The notes: generated from the letters alone by a model not told the origin. A stretch of 64,000 nucleotides of DNA from Helicobacter sp. MIT 21-1697 (GCF_026241255.1 NZ_JAPHNC010000007.1:1-64000); one strand, 5' to 3'. Counted from the first letter of the stretch, positions 9,284-17,718 are shown. Numbers and translations are program-made.

Positions 9284-9667
9284 ATGTCAAAGCCCTCGTG
9301 GCAAAAAGCAAGCATAATGTATCTTGGTATAGGCATAATAAACACCTGTGTGGGATATGGGGTAATTTTTGCACTTATATTCTATGGTATTATGCCTGAA
9401 GTGGCAAATGTTATTGGTTATGGAGTGGGCTTTGTATTATCTTATTTTTTGAATAAGACTTTTACCTTTGCTTCACCTTCTTCGCATAAACGCGACCTAC
9501 CACGATTCGCATTTGCTATGGGTGTGGCATATTTAGGGCAATTTTTAGTAATGAGTTTTGCCTATCGTTTCTTAGCGCTTAATCCTTATTTTGCACAAAT
9601 CATTGGTGGGGCAGTATATGTGTGCATAGGCTTTGTAATAAGCAAATGTTGGGTATTTAAGCAATAG
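9284..9667 (+). CDS. GtrA family membrane protein (lipid-linked sugar flippase)
   Basis: The 127-residue protein has four membrane helices and GtrA-family signatures: YLGIGIINTCVGYG in helix 1, GYGVGFVLSYFLNKTFTF between helices 2 and 3, and the C-terminal FVISKCWVFKQ. GtrA proteins are thought to flip undecaprenyl-phosphate glucose for O-antigen glucosylation. The start at 9284 follows GGAGA by five bases. It closes the cassette of two GtrB-type and three GT-C-like proteins and may serve both modules. It has no homopolymeric tract, so it is probably constitutive. Confidence 0.85.
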   Translation: MSKPSWQKASIMYLGIGIINTCVGYGVIFALIFYGIMPEVANVIGYGVGFVLSYFLNKTFTFASPSSHKRDLPRFAFAMGVAYLGQFLVMSFAYRFLALNPYFAQIIGGAVYVCIGFVISKCWVFKQ

Positions 9668-9695
9668 ATTTATAAAAATCCATAGAGGAGAGGCA

Positions 9696-10424
9696 ATGAT
9701 TATTATCCCTGCGCGTTTAGAATCTACGCGATTTCCACAAAAAGTATTATGTGATATAGGTGGATTACCTATGGTTGTGCGCACAGCACTGAATGCACAG
9801 CAAGTAGATTCTGTTGTGGTGGCGTGTGATGATGAAAAAATAGAATCTGTATGCAAGGCACATAAAATTCCTTGCGTGATGACGGCTAAAAGCCATAGTA
9901 GTGGCACAGATAGATGTGCAGAGGCAAGTAAAAAACTAGGCTTAAGTGATGATGAGATTGTTTTGAATATACAAGCTGATGAGCCATTTTTGGAAACCTC
10001 TGTGATACGCGCTTTGCAGGATTTGATGAAAAAAAATATGCCATTTATGGGAAGTTTAGCTAAAGTCATTGATGAGGCGCATATAATAGATTCTAATCTT
10101 GTAAAAGTCGTGCTTAATGCGCACAATGAAGCGATTTATTTTTCGCGCTCACCCATTCCATTTTGCAGAGATGGGCAGAGCGAGGAATTAAAAACTTATC
10201 CATATTTGGGGCATTTGGGGCTTTATGGATTTAGTGCAAAAAGTTTGCAAGCATTTTGCTCATTGCCAAAAAGCCCACTAGAGGAGATAGAAAAGCTTGA
10301 GCAGCTTCGCGCACTCTATCACAATAAAACTATTGCAATGGTAGTAGTGCAAACCAAAAGTGTAGGTATTGACACACCACAGGACTATCAGAGGGCAATA
10401 GAGCATTTCAACATTAATAAATAG
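9696..10424 (+). CDS. kdsB: 3-deoxy-manno-octulosonate cytidylyltransferase
   Basis: KdsB activates Kdo with CTP to give CMP-Kdo for the LPS inner core. The 242-residue protein has the family N-terminus IIIPARLESTRFPQKVL, the segment SGTDRCAEA and NIQADEPF, and normal length for the family. It acts in the cytoplasm. The gene follows GtrA by 28 bases with AGGAGAGG before the ATG, which places core LPS synthesis next to the variable glycan cassette. Confidence 0.93.
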   Translation: MIIIPARLESTRFPQKVLCDIGGLPMVVRTALNAQQVDSVVVACDDEKIESVCKAHKIPCVMTAKSHSSGTDRCAEASKKLGLSDDEIVLNIQADEPFLETSVIRALQDLMKKNMPFMGSLAKVIDEAHIIDSNLVKVVLNAHNEAIYFSRSPIPFCRDGQSEELKTYPYLGHLGLYGFSAKSLQAFCSLPKSPLEEIEKLEQLRALYHNKTIAMVVVQTKSVGIDTPQDYQRAIEHFNINK

Positions 10425-10431
10425 GGTAAAA

Positions 10432-11817
10432 ATGAGTGCAGTGAGTGTAAATGATAAAGTAGATATGAGAAAAGATTCTATCTACAAACTCTTTTTTTAT
10501 TTTTTTATTCCTAATTTATGCGCAATGCTTGCACTCTCAACTTATTCAACGATTGATGGCATTTTTGTAGGAAAAAAGCTTGGCGAAAATGCACTTGCTG
10601 CTATTGGATTATGTTGGCCTGTGTTTCCCGCTCTTATTGCTTTTGAGTTGCTTTTTGGCTTAGGAGCTGCCTCTATTGCTTCATATTTTTTGGGTAAAGG
10701 GCAAGATAATCGTGCAAGATTAATGTTTAGCTCGGTATTTTATTTTGCAACGCTTACCTCTCTCATCATTGGCACAATCCTTTTTTTCTGTGTAGAAAAA
10801 GTTGCCCTCGCACTTGGGGCAAATGAATTGGTGCTACCTTATGTGGTGGAATATCTGCAAGTGATTTTCTTAAGTGCAGTGATTATGGTGCTCCACCCTT
10901 TGCTTGATATTTTTGTGATTAATGATAAACGCCCGATTTTGGCAATGATGGCGATGATTATTGGCTCTGCATCAAATATTGTGCTTAATTATATTTTTTT
11001 ATTTGAGCTAGAACTTGGTATGTTTGGCTCTGCACTTGCTACGGCTATGGGGCACGGATTGGGTATGATGATACTTTTAAGCCATTTTGTGTGTAAAAGA
11101 GGACGTATTTATTTTGTATGGCGATTCTCCATAAATGCTGTGTTTGCTTCTGCGAAAAATGGTGTGCCCCAAAGCATTTCTGAACTAAGCGTAGCATTTG
11201 TAATGATTATGTTTAATCACACACTCAAGGCTTTGGCTGAAAGTGAAGAGATGAAAGTCAGCTATCTTGCTATTTATAGCATTGTGATGTATGTGGGTGT
11301 AGTGTGCTTTACGATTTTGCTCTCTTGTGCTCAAGGTGTGCAGCCCATAGCAAGTTATAATTATGGAGCGGGAGAGCAAAAGCGCGTGAGGAGAATCTAT
11401 GCTTTTGGGATAGGCTTTGCTACTTTGATTGGCATTGTAGTATATGCAGTATTTATATCCATAGATTCTATGCTTGTCAAATTATTTTTAAAAAGTGGGC
11501 AAGAGATGATTTTACAACCGACACTTGAAGCAATGAGAGTGTATTTTATCGGTTATATATTTTTGGGATTTAATATTGTGAGTGCGATATTTTTCCAATC
11601 AATCCAACGTCCCAAAAGCTCTTTTATCATTACACTCTCTTATAATCTTATTTTTGTAAGTATTTTGCTTCTTGCGCTCTCATATTATTATGGCATTTTT
11701 GGCGTATGGCTTTCTTATCCGCTTTCTCTTGTGTGTTCAAGTGTGGTTGTCATAGGTGTAATTGCATATGAGTATCGCTATGGTGTACTCGGTAAAGAAA
11801 ATAAACCATTAAGCTAA
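10432..11817 (+). CDS. MATE family efflux transporter
   Basis: The 461-residue protein has about twelve membrane helices in two repeated halves. MATE-type motifs are visible in FFYFFIPNLCAMLALSTYSTIDG and in the second half near SCAQGVQPIASYNYGAG. MATE proteins export drugs or metabolites by Na+ or H+ exchange. It starts eight bases after kdsB and is probably cotranscribed. The substrate is not predictable. It ends five bases before the convergent regulator gene. Confidence 0.88.
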   Translation: MSAVSVNDKVDMRKDSIYKLFFYFFIPNLCAMLALSTYSTIDGIFVGKKLGENALAAIGLCWPVFPALIAFELLFGLGAASIASYFLGKGQDNRARLMFSSVFYFATLTSLIIGTILFFCVEKVALALGANELVLPYVVEYLQVIFLSAVIMVLHPLLDIFVINDKRPILAMMAMIIGSASNIVLNYIFLFELELGMFGSALATAMGHGLGMMILLSHFVCKRGRIYFVWRFSINAVFASAKNGVPQSISELSVAFVMIMFNHTLKALAESEEMKVSYLAIYSIVMYVGVVCFTILLSCAQGVQPIASYNYGAGEQKRVRRIYAFGIGFATLIGIVVYAVFISIDSMLVKLFLKSGQEMILQPTLEAMRVYFIGYIFLGFNIVSAIFFQSIQRPKSSFIITLSYNLIFVSILLLALSYYYGIFGVWLSYPLSLVCSSVVVIGVIAYEYRYGVLGKENKPLS

Positions 11818-11821
11818 AGCT

Positions 11822-12394
11822 TTATAGCAATGTGATTTTGCCTTTATGGGTGGTTACGATACCTTTGTTTTTGAGTATTTTGAGGGTGCGAGAGAGCGAT
11901 TCTGGAGAAACATTGAGACTTTGGGCGATTTGTTTTTGACTTTGTGTGCGGAGTGAATCTTTATGTGCCTTGAGATAGTTTAAAAGTCGCGTTTGGAGAT
12001 TCTGATTATGCGCATTGATATGAGATTCTAAGATGTGTATCTTGTGGCATAAAGAAGTAATAAAAAGTGAGCACATTTGCGTATCTTGCAAAATATGTGT
12101 GTAAAAAGTATCAAAATGAATGCTTATTATTTCGCAAGGTTGCATACATTGTGCATTTGATGGATAGTTTAATCTCATAAAAAAGGGCATTTCAGCAATG
12201 AGAGAGGGTGCAGTGATGATATGCAGGGTGCATTCACTATCATCAATATCTGTTTTACTCTTATAAAGTCGCACTTTGCCTTGAGTAAGCAAAAGCAAAG
12301 AGGATACACACTCTCCTTCAAAAAAGAGTATCTCATTTGTATTATGATGCGATTTTCTGCCAATGCGCGAGAGTGTATCAAAGAGTGCTTGCAT
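11822..12394 (-). CDS. Crp/Fnr family transcriptional regulator (NssR/DNR-like)
   Basis: The 190-residue protein has an N-terminal cyclic-nucleotide-like beta barrel and a C-terminal winged helix (about 150-190, KQIAQSLNVSPESLSRTLKILK). The recognition helix has E-S-L-S-R, matching the E-x-x-S-R contacts of E. coli FNR with TTGAT half-sites. The cysteine cluster of oxygen-sensing FNR is absent, so it probably senses something else, for instance NO as with NssR of Campylobacter or DNR. It diverges from a cluster containing a group III truncated haemoglobin, the gene type controlled by NssR. A palindrome at 12425-12440 abuts its own probable -10, suggesting autoregulation. Confidence 0.82.
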   Translation of the reverse strand: MQALFDTLSRIGRKSHHNTNEILFFEGECVSSLLLLTQGKVRLYKSKTDIDDSECTLHIITAPSLIAEMPFFMRLNYPSNAQCMQPCEIISIHFDTFYTHILQDTQMCSLFITSLCHKIHILESHINAHNQNLQTRLLNYLKAHKDSLRTQSQKQIAQSLNVSPESLSRTLKILKNKGIVTTHKGKITLL

Positions 12395-12424
12395 TTTTAT
12401 CCTTTTAATAAATGTTGTATTCTA

Positions 12425-12448
12425 TGTTAAAATCTTAACATACATCAA
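12425..12448. promoter_or_regulatory. Candidate Crp/Fnr operator in divergent promoter region
   Basis: A perfect inverted repeat, TGTTAA-N4-TTAACA, covers 12425-12440. An overlapping TTAAC-N4-ATCAA (12435-12448) differs from the FNR consensus at two positions. On the minus strand a TAGAAT -10 candidate for the regulator lies at 12424-12419, directly next to the palindrome. On the plus strand TATAAA at 12489-12494 would place the site about 60 bases before transcription start, a class I activator position. Binding is inferred. Confidence 0.5.
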
Positions 12449-12520
12449 TGTTTTTTATTCTTTTTTACTTTAATATTCATCACATTAATATAAAAATGAT
12501 AACAATAAGCAGGAGGTAAA

Positions 12521-12958
12521 ATGGAGATACTTTATCCATATTTTCTCACACTACATTTGCTGTGTGCGATAATATTTTTAGGCTATATTTTTACCGATGT
12601 GGTGCTACTCACTCCCTTAAGGAAGATTCTAGGTGATGAGATTGCTGATAAGGTATTTGGTGCAATAAGTAAAAGAGGTGTGAAGATAATGCCTTTATGC
12701 GTGGCTCTTTTAGTGATTACAGGTGGAGCGATGATAAGTCGTTATATCGGTAGTGTGCAGGGATATGTTCAAACACCATTGCAGATTCTTTTAGTCATAA
12801 AAATGTGCCTTGCATTGTGTATCGTAGTAATGGTAACTATCTCGCTAAGTTGTAAGTTTTTGAAACTTAAGAATCCTTTGGCAAAAGTGATTCACCCCAT
12901 TGCCTTATTTCTTGGCTTATTGATTGTGCTATTAGCCAAGGCGGCATTTTATATATAA
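12521..12958 (+). CDS. Four-helix membrane protein (CopD/HemJ-like)
   Basis: The 145-residue protein is predicted to have four membrane helices. The first contains a histidine in TLHLLCAIIFLGYIFTD, and charged PLRKILG and KFLKLKNP loops follow, resembling small haem- or copper-related membrane proteins (CopD, HemJ, DUF2269). I cannot assign it firmly. AGGAGG lies six bases before the ATG. It starts the operon divergent from the Crp/Fnr regulator and precedes a tiny membrane peptide and a truncated haemoglobin, so a role in haem, NO or respiration is possible. Confidence 0.65.
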   Translation: MEILYPYFLTLHLLCAIIFLGYIFTDVVLLTPLRKILGDEIADKVFGAISKRGVKIMPLCVALLVITGGAMISRYIGSVQGYVQTPLQILLVIKMCLALCIVVMVTISLSCKFLKLKNPLAKVIHPIALFLGLLIVLLAKAAFYI

Positions 12959-12970
12959 AAGGAGGGAATG

Positions 12971-13054
12971 ATGAGTATTGAAGCAGTCAATATAGCGTTG
13001 TTGGTAGGTTTGGTGGTTTTTATTTTTGTAAAACTTGCATTTTTATTGAGGTAA
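12971..13054 (+). CDS. 27-residue single-helix membrane peptide
   Basis: A very short frame begins MSIEAVNIALLVGLVV and ends KLAFLLR, a single hydrophobic helix with a positive end. AGGAGGGA lies just upstream, and a second ATG at 12968 is an alternative start. It sits 12 bases after the four-helix protein and 21 bases before the haemoglobin gene, which has its own AGGAGGAG. Strong ribosome sites on both sides and a clean hydrophobic span argue that it is real. It could be a small subunit of the neighbouring membrane protein. No family is recognised. Confidence 0.6.
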   Translation: MSIEAVNIALLVGLVVFIFVKLAFLLR

Positions 13055-13075
13055 TTAAAATATCAGGAGGAGCAA

Positions 13076-13468
13076 ATGGCTTTTGAGGAAATTAATGTGG
13101 ATTCTATCCATCAGCTTATGGATATTTTTTATGCTAAGGTGCGTGCAGATAAGAATGGGCTTGGTGAAATTTTTAATACCAAAGTTGGCACGAGTGATGA
13201 GGTGTGGGAAGTGCATAAGGCAAAGATTGCAAATTTTTGGCAAGGAATGCTTTTAAATAGTGGCGATTATAATGGGCAACCGCTCAAAGCTCATCTTGAT
13301 TTGCCACCTTTTCCACGCGAGCTTTTTAATGTGTGGCTTACTCTCTTTGAGGAGAGCTTAAGGGCAGTATATGCAAAAGAGGAGCATATCTCCCTTATTT
13401 TGCAACGCGCTCAAATGATAGCCCAAAGATTCCAATATATGATATATGAGAGTGGGATACAGCATTAA
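13076..13468 (+). CDS. ctb: Group III truncated haemoglobin
   Basis: The 130-residue protein closely follows Campylobacter Ctb from memory: INVDSIHQLMDIFYAKVR at the N-terminus, HKAKIANFWQGMLL with the tryptophan-containing mid-helix, then NGQPLKAHLDLPPFP with the proximal-histidine region. Ctb binds haem, O2 and NO and is linked to nitrosative stress and low-oxygen respiration. It acts in the cytoplasm. It is the third gene of the cluster divergent from a Crp/Fnr regulator, paralleling the NssR regulon of C. jejuni. Confidence 0.92.
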   Translation: MAFEEINVDSIHQLMDIFYAKVRADKNGLGEIFNTKVGTSDEVWEVHKAKIANFWQGMLLNSGDYNGQPLKAHLDLPPFPRELFNVWLTLFEESLRAVYAKEEHISLILQRAQMIAQRFQYMIYESGIQH

Positions 13469-13510
13469 TAGAGTGCTTAGAATGTGTAAAGAATAATATT
13501 AAGCGCACAT

Positions 13511-13958
13511 ATGTATAAAATTTTGCTCATAATATTTTTAGATTTTATCACGCAAAAAAATTCAACCATTTACCCATAAGCCATTTGGTATGCCTCATAA
13601 AGAGCTACTTTTTGGACATTCTTTTGGTGGGCTTTTTGTGCTATATACACTTTTGCATAAACCGCGAAGTTTTAACCATTATGTTTGTGCTTCACCTTCA
13701 CTTTGGTGGGGCGAGGGGAAATTTATAGCCTTACCTCTTAAGATAATGCATTATCCGGATTCTATTATTTTTACAAGTGGCAGCTTAGAGGCAAATTTTC
13801 AAAGACAGGCAAAATCCAAGATTGAAGAGATTGTGCAAGATTTGCAAAAGAGCGCGCCTAATCCCAAAAGTATTGTATTTGTTGAGCTAATGGGGCAAAA
13901 TTACGGCAGTTCTATTCCTTATGCTTTAAATTTAGGCTTAGATACCTTAATGCAATAG
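13511..13958 (+). pseudogene. Truncated and frameshifted esterase (EstD/Fes-like)
   Basis: The open part from about 13542 gives an alpha/beta-hydrolase C-terminal half: the nucleophile elbow LFGHSFGGLFVLY, then YVCASPSLWWGE, as in putative esterases of the IroE/Fes group. Upstream, an A7 run at 13554-13560 separates it from FLDFITQK in another frame; removing one A joins them. The ATG at 13511 belongs to that other frame and only a few codons precede the join, so the N-terminal half is missing. It is a remnant rather than a working gene. It converges on napD. Confidence 0.7.
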
Positions 13959-13960
13959 TG

Positions 13961-14323
13961 CTATTTTTTGCGTTTTTTACTCATAAGATGTGCCACAGAG
14001 CCAGAGTAAGCAATATTTTCGGCAGGAATATTATCATTATTAAGAAATTCACTAATGCTCCCATCTATGTTTTTAAGCTGTGCATTGATTTCGTCTTCTT
14101 GGTAAGTGTAATGCATATTTGCACTCATTACACCCGCAATAGATTCTATATGCTTGTTAATAGCCACTTCTTCCTCTGTGCTAGGGGCTTCTACTACTAC
14201 AATAAGCTGATGTGTAGCCTCATCTTCAAGATAGATTTCACAGCCTTGTATCTGCATAATAGTATTTTTGACACAATTAAAAGAATCTTGCGTAGTTTTC
14301 ACAACGATACTTGAGATATTCAT
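13961..14323 (-). CDS. napD: Periplasmic nitrate reductase chaperone NapD
   Basis: This 120-residue cytoplasmic protein has the NapD ferredoxin-like fold pattern: MNISSIVVKT at the start, GCEIYLEDEATHQLIVVVEA, then INKHIESIAGVMSANMHYTY. NapD binds the twin-arginine signal of NapA and holds it until the molybdenum cofactor is inserted. It is the last gene of the minus-strand napAGHBLD operon; its ATG is next to the end of napL. The C-terminal 30 residues are charged and extend beyond the core fold. Confidence 0.88.
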   Translation of the reverse strand: MNISSIVVKTTQDSFNCVKNTIMQIQGCEIYLEDEATHQLIVVVEAPSTEEEVAINKHIESIAGVMSANMHYTYQEDEINAQLKNIDGSISEFLNNDNIPAENIAYSGSVAHLMSKKRKK

Positions 14324-15372
14324 TATTGCTCCTTAGATTTTGGCAGTTTCCAAATGATAAATGTTTTATCATCATTACCTGAAATAAGTGTATTTTCATC
14401 ATAAAAAATAAGGCTATTAATAAGCGATGTAGAGCCTTTGAGTGTAAAATACTCTTTTTGTGTGGCAAGATGAATAATGCCAATATCATTTTGTTCATTT
14501 TTGCTAAAAGCTGCCCATATAGCATTAGGCGAGATACCAACCGCATAGATAAGAAATGCACTCTTAATGCTTGTAGCATTTGTAAGGGTAAATTTTGCTT
14601 TAGAGTTTGATGTAAAGGTGTAGATTCCCATTTGTCTATCTACACTTGCGGTAAGAATCTTATCACGTGCAGAGGTGATTTGGTAGTTATTGTCCTTATT
14701 AATTATATCAAGCTTTGAAAGCACTTTGCCATTTGAGCTATCAATCACACTTACACTACCAGATTCATCAGTGCTAAAGATAAAAGGTGCATTCACACAT
14801 AAATCAGAGAATCCAGCAAGACTCGGGTGCGTCATATACACGAATTGAGCATTCTTCATATCAAAAAGCCCAATCTCATTGCTCAAAAATCCTATGACAA
14901 GCTTATTATCTCCAAAGGCAATAATGCGTTTTGGCGCGGCGGTAGTGTTAAAAATGACTTGAGGTGATTGCGTAGCAGAAAGCTTAAGGATTTGCTTTGT
15001 GCCACGAGAAGCTTCGCTAAGAACAAAAAGTGTTTTGCCATCAAAAGTAGTAATATCAAACACGCGTGGTGCGTGAGTGTTTCCAAAATAATCTTCAATG
15101 GGTGGCAAAGTTAAGCTATATATTTTGTGTGCTTTTTGCGTATTATCAAGTTTAAACACATCAATTTGACCTATTGCATTGCCCACAAAAATATGTTCCC
15201 CAAAGGTGCTAATATGTGTGATAATGCCATTTGTATGGATAACCTGTGCATTTTTGCTTTCAATCACAAGAGCTTTTGCACACAGGGGTAAGCATAAGAC
15301 GAGAGAATACAAAAGCCAGTGCAATAGTTTTTGCGCACTAAGCTTTTGTATGTGTCTTTGTAGAGAATCCAC
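14323..15372 (-). CDS. napL: NapL, periplasmic WD40-like protein of the nap operon
   Basis: The 349-residue protein has a signal peptide (LLYSLVLCLPLCAKA) and a repeated beta-propeller pattern, e.g. FGEHIFVGNAIGQIDVF, FIFSTDESGSVSVIDSSNG and LISGNDDKTFIIWKL. NapL is specific to epsilonproteobacterial nap operons and its exact role in nitrate reduction is unclear; it is periplasmic. The gene lies between napB and napD, as in Campylobacter jejuni. Identity rests on position plus the propeller pattern. Confidence 0.85.
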   Translation of the reverse strand: MDSLQRHIQKLSAQKLLHWLLYSLVLCLPLCAKALVIESKNAQVIHTNGIITHISTFGEHIFVGNAIGQIDVFKLDNTQKAHKIYSLTLPPIEDYFGNTHAPRVFDITTFDGKTLFVLSEASRGTKQILKLSATQSPQVIFNTTAAPKRIIAFGDNKLVIGFLSNEIGLFDMKNAQFVYMTHPSLAGFSDLCVNAPFIFSTDESGSVSVIDSSNGKVLSKLDIINKDNNYQITSARDKILTASVDRQMGIYTFTSNSKAKFTLTNATSIKSAFLIYAVGISPNAIWAAFSKNEQNDIGIIHLATQKEYFTLKGSTSLINSLIFYDENTLISGNDDKTFIIWKLPKSKEQ

Positions 15373-15383
15373 TTTGTTTAACC

Positions 15384-15944
15384 TTAATTTACACCCTCAT
15401 TGAGAACATCAAGAAGGTTTGATGATTTTTTGCCCTCTTGAGTGCGAAAATCTGGTGAGAAAGTGTTTGCAATAGCAGGTGCTACATTTGCTTGTGGAGT
15501 GTGGCATAGCACACAATTAAAACGCGCGTGAGAGACTTCACTTAAATTTTTATTTGTGCGCAAGTCATAAGTATGTGAAGCAGGAACAGCCACAGCGCCT
15601 ACATCAGCTGCAACAGCAGGATCGTGGCAAGCCAAACATTGATTGTCATCTTTTGTGATAGGGAGCATACCCTCTGTGCTATGAGGAATCATAGGTGGAG
15701 CATTTTCAAATGAACGTTCAATAGGCGTGCTTTCACCCGCAGAAGCATTAGGATATGCGTATTGAAGCAATTTAACATCTTTTTCATCTTGCAAATCCAC
15801 CTTTCTCAACCCAATCTCACTATCTTTAAGCATTTCACCGCTTTGCATCTCCACATTATCTCCTTTAGATTCTGTAGAATCTGAACACGCGAAAAATGCC
15901 AATCCAAGTAACCCAATTATTAAACTTTGAGCGTATTTTTTCAT
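15384..15944 (-). CDS. napB: Diheme cytochrome c subunit NapB
   Basis: The 186-residue NapB has two c-type haem sites, CLACH and CVLCH, with the surrounding histidines (MIPHSTEGMLP, PASHTYDLR) expected as distal ligands. It passes electrons to NapA in the periplasm. The N-terminal signal ends LLGLAFFACSDS; the cysteine resembles a weak lipobox, so the protein may be lipid-anchored, which is unusual for NapB. The start overlaps the napH stop by four bases. Confidence 0.9.
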   Translation of the reverse strand: MKKYAQSLIIGLLGLAFFACSDSTESKGDNVEMQSGEMLKDSEIGLRKVDLQDEKDVKLLQYAYPNASAGESTPIERSFENAPPMIPHSTEGMLPITKDDNQCLACHDPAVAADVGAVAVPASHTYDLRTNKNLSEVSHARFNCVLCHTPQANVAPAIANTFSPDFRTQEGKKSSNLLDVLNEGVN

Positions 15945-16870
15945 CTTTTCTCCTTATGTGTAAAATTTACAATACTAAAATTCAGTGCGTTATCATCGCA
16001 CACCTCAATACATCTCCCACAGCGCAAACAAGTCATTGTTTTTAATGTGCCTTCTTGTTTGCCAATAGGCTTTAGGACTTCAGGTTCGGGGCAAATTTGC
16101 ACACATTTCATACATTTTGTGCAATGTGAAAGCGTATGATAAACGCGCAAAAGTGCAAATTTCCCAATGAGTGAATACATCGCCCCAAGCGGACAAATAT
16201 GCCCACAAAAGCCATTTTTAAGCACAAATAAATCAAAGCAAAACACAGCCACTATGGCAAAAATGCCAAATCCCATACCAAAAACTACGCCACGATGCAC
16301 CATAGAGATAGGACTAATAAGCTCAAAAGCAGCTACACCAAATATTGCGCTTAAGCTTAATCCTAATCCTAAGATTACAAATCGTGTAGAACGCGGGAGA
16401 GAGAGTTTGCGTTGGGCATAATTGAATCCTAACTTTGCGCGCAAAAAGTTTGCAAAATCTGTTATAAGATTAATGGGACAAACAAAAGCGCAATAGGCTC
16501 TCCCTAAAAATATGCCATAAATTAGCACTACAAGCACAGCTCCAAGCAAAACATCAAATGCTAATCCACCACCTGCAAGAAAGATTTGCAAGACACTCAA
16601 AGGGTCAGTAAGGTTAAAAGCACCATCAAACCAGCGTGAATGACTTAGGTTTCCTTGTACAACAGAGCTTAATGCACTTGGTTGTTTTGCTACCACAGAG
16701 CTAGAATCTCCTATGAGAGATTCTATATTGCCACCAAAGACCACCAATTCTTCTTTGCTTTGCACATTTTTAAGTGTTGCAATAGAATAATTCCCCATTA
16801 CAAAAAGCGTGAGAATCACACATTGAGACAAACGTCTAAGAAGCAGATATTTTATTTTTACAAACTTCAT
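15941..16870 (-). CDS. napH: Membrane quinol dehydrogenase subunit NapH
   Basis: The 309-residue NapH has four to five membrane helices, two cytoplasmic C-x3-C-P motifs (CAFVCPINL, CGHICPLGA) and two C-terminal [4Fe-4S] motifs (CTKCMKCVQICP, CLRCGRCIEVCD). With NapG it takes electrons from menaquinol and delivers them towards NapB/NapA, replacing NapC, which is absent here. It overlaps napG by four bases and napB by four bases, so the genes are tightly coupled. Confidence 0.92.
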   Translation of the reverse strand: MKFVKIKYLLLRRLSQCVILTLFVMGNYSIATLKNVQSKEELVVFGGNIESLIGDSSSVVAKQPSALSSVVQGNLSHSRWFDGAFNLTDPLSVLQIFLAGGGLAFDVLLGAVLVVLIYGIFLGRAYCAFVCPINLITDFANFLRAKLGFNYAQRKLSLPRSTRFVILGLGLSLSAIFGVAAFELISPISMVHRGVVFGMGFGIFAIVAVFCFDLFVLKNGFCGHICPLGAMYSLIGKFALLRVYHTLSHCTKCMKCVQICPEPEVLKPIGKQEGTLKTMTCLRCGRCIEVCDDNALNFSIVNFTHKEKR

Positions 16871-17709
16871 TCTACCTCTCCAAGCGAATTGTTGAGATAC
16901 TCTAAACTATTGCTATGGCTAGGTTTTTTAGACTTGATGTTTTTTTGCTCTTTGAGTTCAAAAAGTCTATTTTCATCAGTCTTATCCCAGCCCTTGATAT
17001 AGTTTGTCCCCATTTTGCCTAATGCAACACTACGAGGCAAGACAATGATTGTAGGAAGTTCTGTTACACACGCTTTTTCGCACATACCACAACCTGTGCA
17101 ATAATCACTATCTACCACAGGCAATAAGAATCCGTGCTTTCCTGTGCGCTCATTGCGTTTATATTCAAGTTTGATAGCTTTATCAATAAGCGGACACGCG
17201 CGATAGCACGCATCGCATTGAATACCCGCATAAGCCACACAATGTTTAGAATCTACAATAGCTACTCCCATTGTAGCATTGTTAATGTTTGCTTGAGTAT
17301 AGCTATGTTCACCTTCTTCGTGTTTTTTAGGTTGATACAAACGTTTTAAATCAAGCGCATCAGTAGGGCATATCGCCGCACAAGGAATATCCTTACACAT
17401 ATAGCAAGGCACTTTGCGCGCTTCAAAAAAAGGTGTGCCAAGCGTGGCATTATCATTTGGTGTAGCAAGCTTGAGCGTATAAAATGGACAAGATTCTACA
17501 CAAAGCCCGCATTTAATGCAGCTTGCAACAAAATCAGCATCATTTTTGCTCGCACCCGGTGGGCGCAAAATATTGCTATTTCCAGCTTTAGCGACATTCA
17601 CATACGCACCCCATACAAGCGCTCCAAATAAAGCAAAACCTGCATTTTGCCCTATTTTAAGTAGCGCTTCGCGTCTTTGGGGATTTGATGGCTTTGTTTT
17701 GTCTGACAC
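16867..17709 (-). CDS. napG: Ferredoxin-type electron transfer protein NapG
   Basis: The 280-residue NapG begins with a twin-arginine-like signal (PQRREALLKIGQNAG) and carries four [4Fe-4S] motifs: CIKCGLCVESCP, CYMCKDIPCAAICP, CDACYRACP and CTGCGMCEKACV. It is exported by Tat and works at the outer face of the membrane with NapH. The gene lies nine bases after napA and overlaps napH. Confidence 0.92.
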   Translation of the reverse strand: MSDKTKPSNPQRREALLKIGQNAGFALFGALVWGAYVNVAKAGNSNILRPPGASKNDADFVASCIKCGLCVESCPFYTLKLATPNDNATLGTPFFEARKVPCYMCKDIPCAAICPTDALDLKRLYQPKKHEEGEHSYTQANINNATMGVAIVDSKHCVAYAGIQCDACYRACPLIDKAIKLEYKRNERTGKHGFLLPVVDSDYCTGCGMCEKACVTELPTIIVLPRSVALGKMGTNYIKGWDKTDENRLFELKEQKNIKSKKPSHSNSLEYLNNSLGEVE

Positions 17710-17718
17710 ATTTTATCC

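Noticed and set aside
9572-10126. 184-codon minus-strand frame with cysteines
   Set aside because: It is antisense to kdsB; no recognisable domain.
13958-14314. 118-codon plus-strand frame
   Set aside because: It is the antisense of napD, which has family motifs and operon context.
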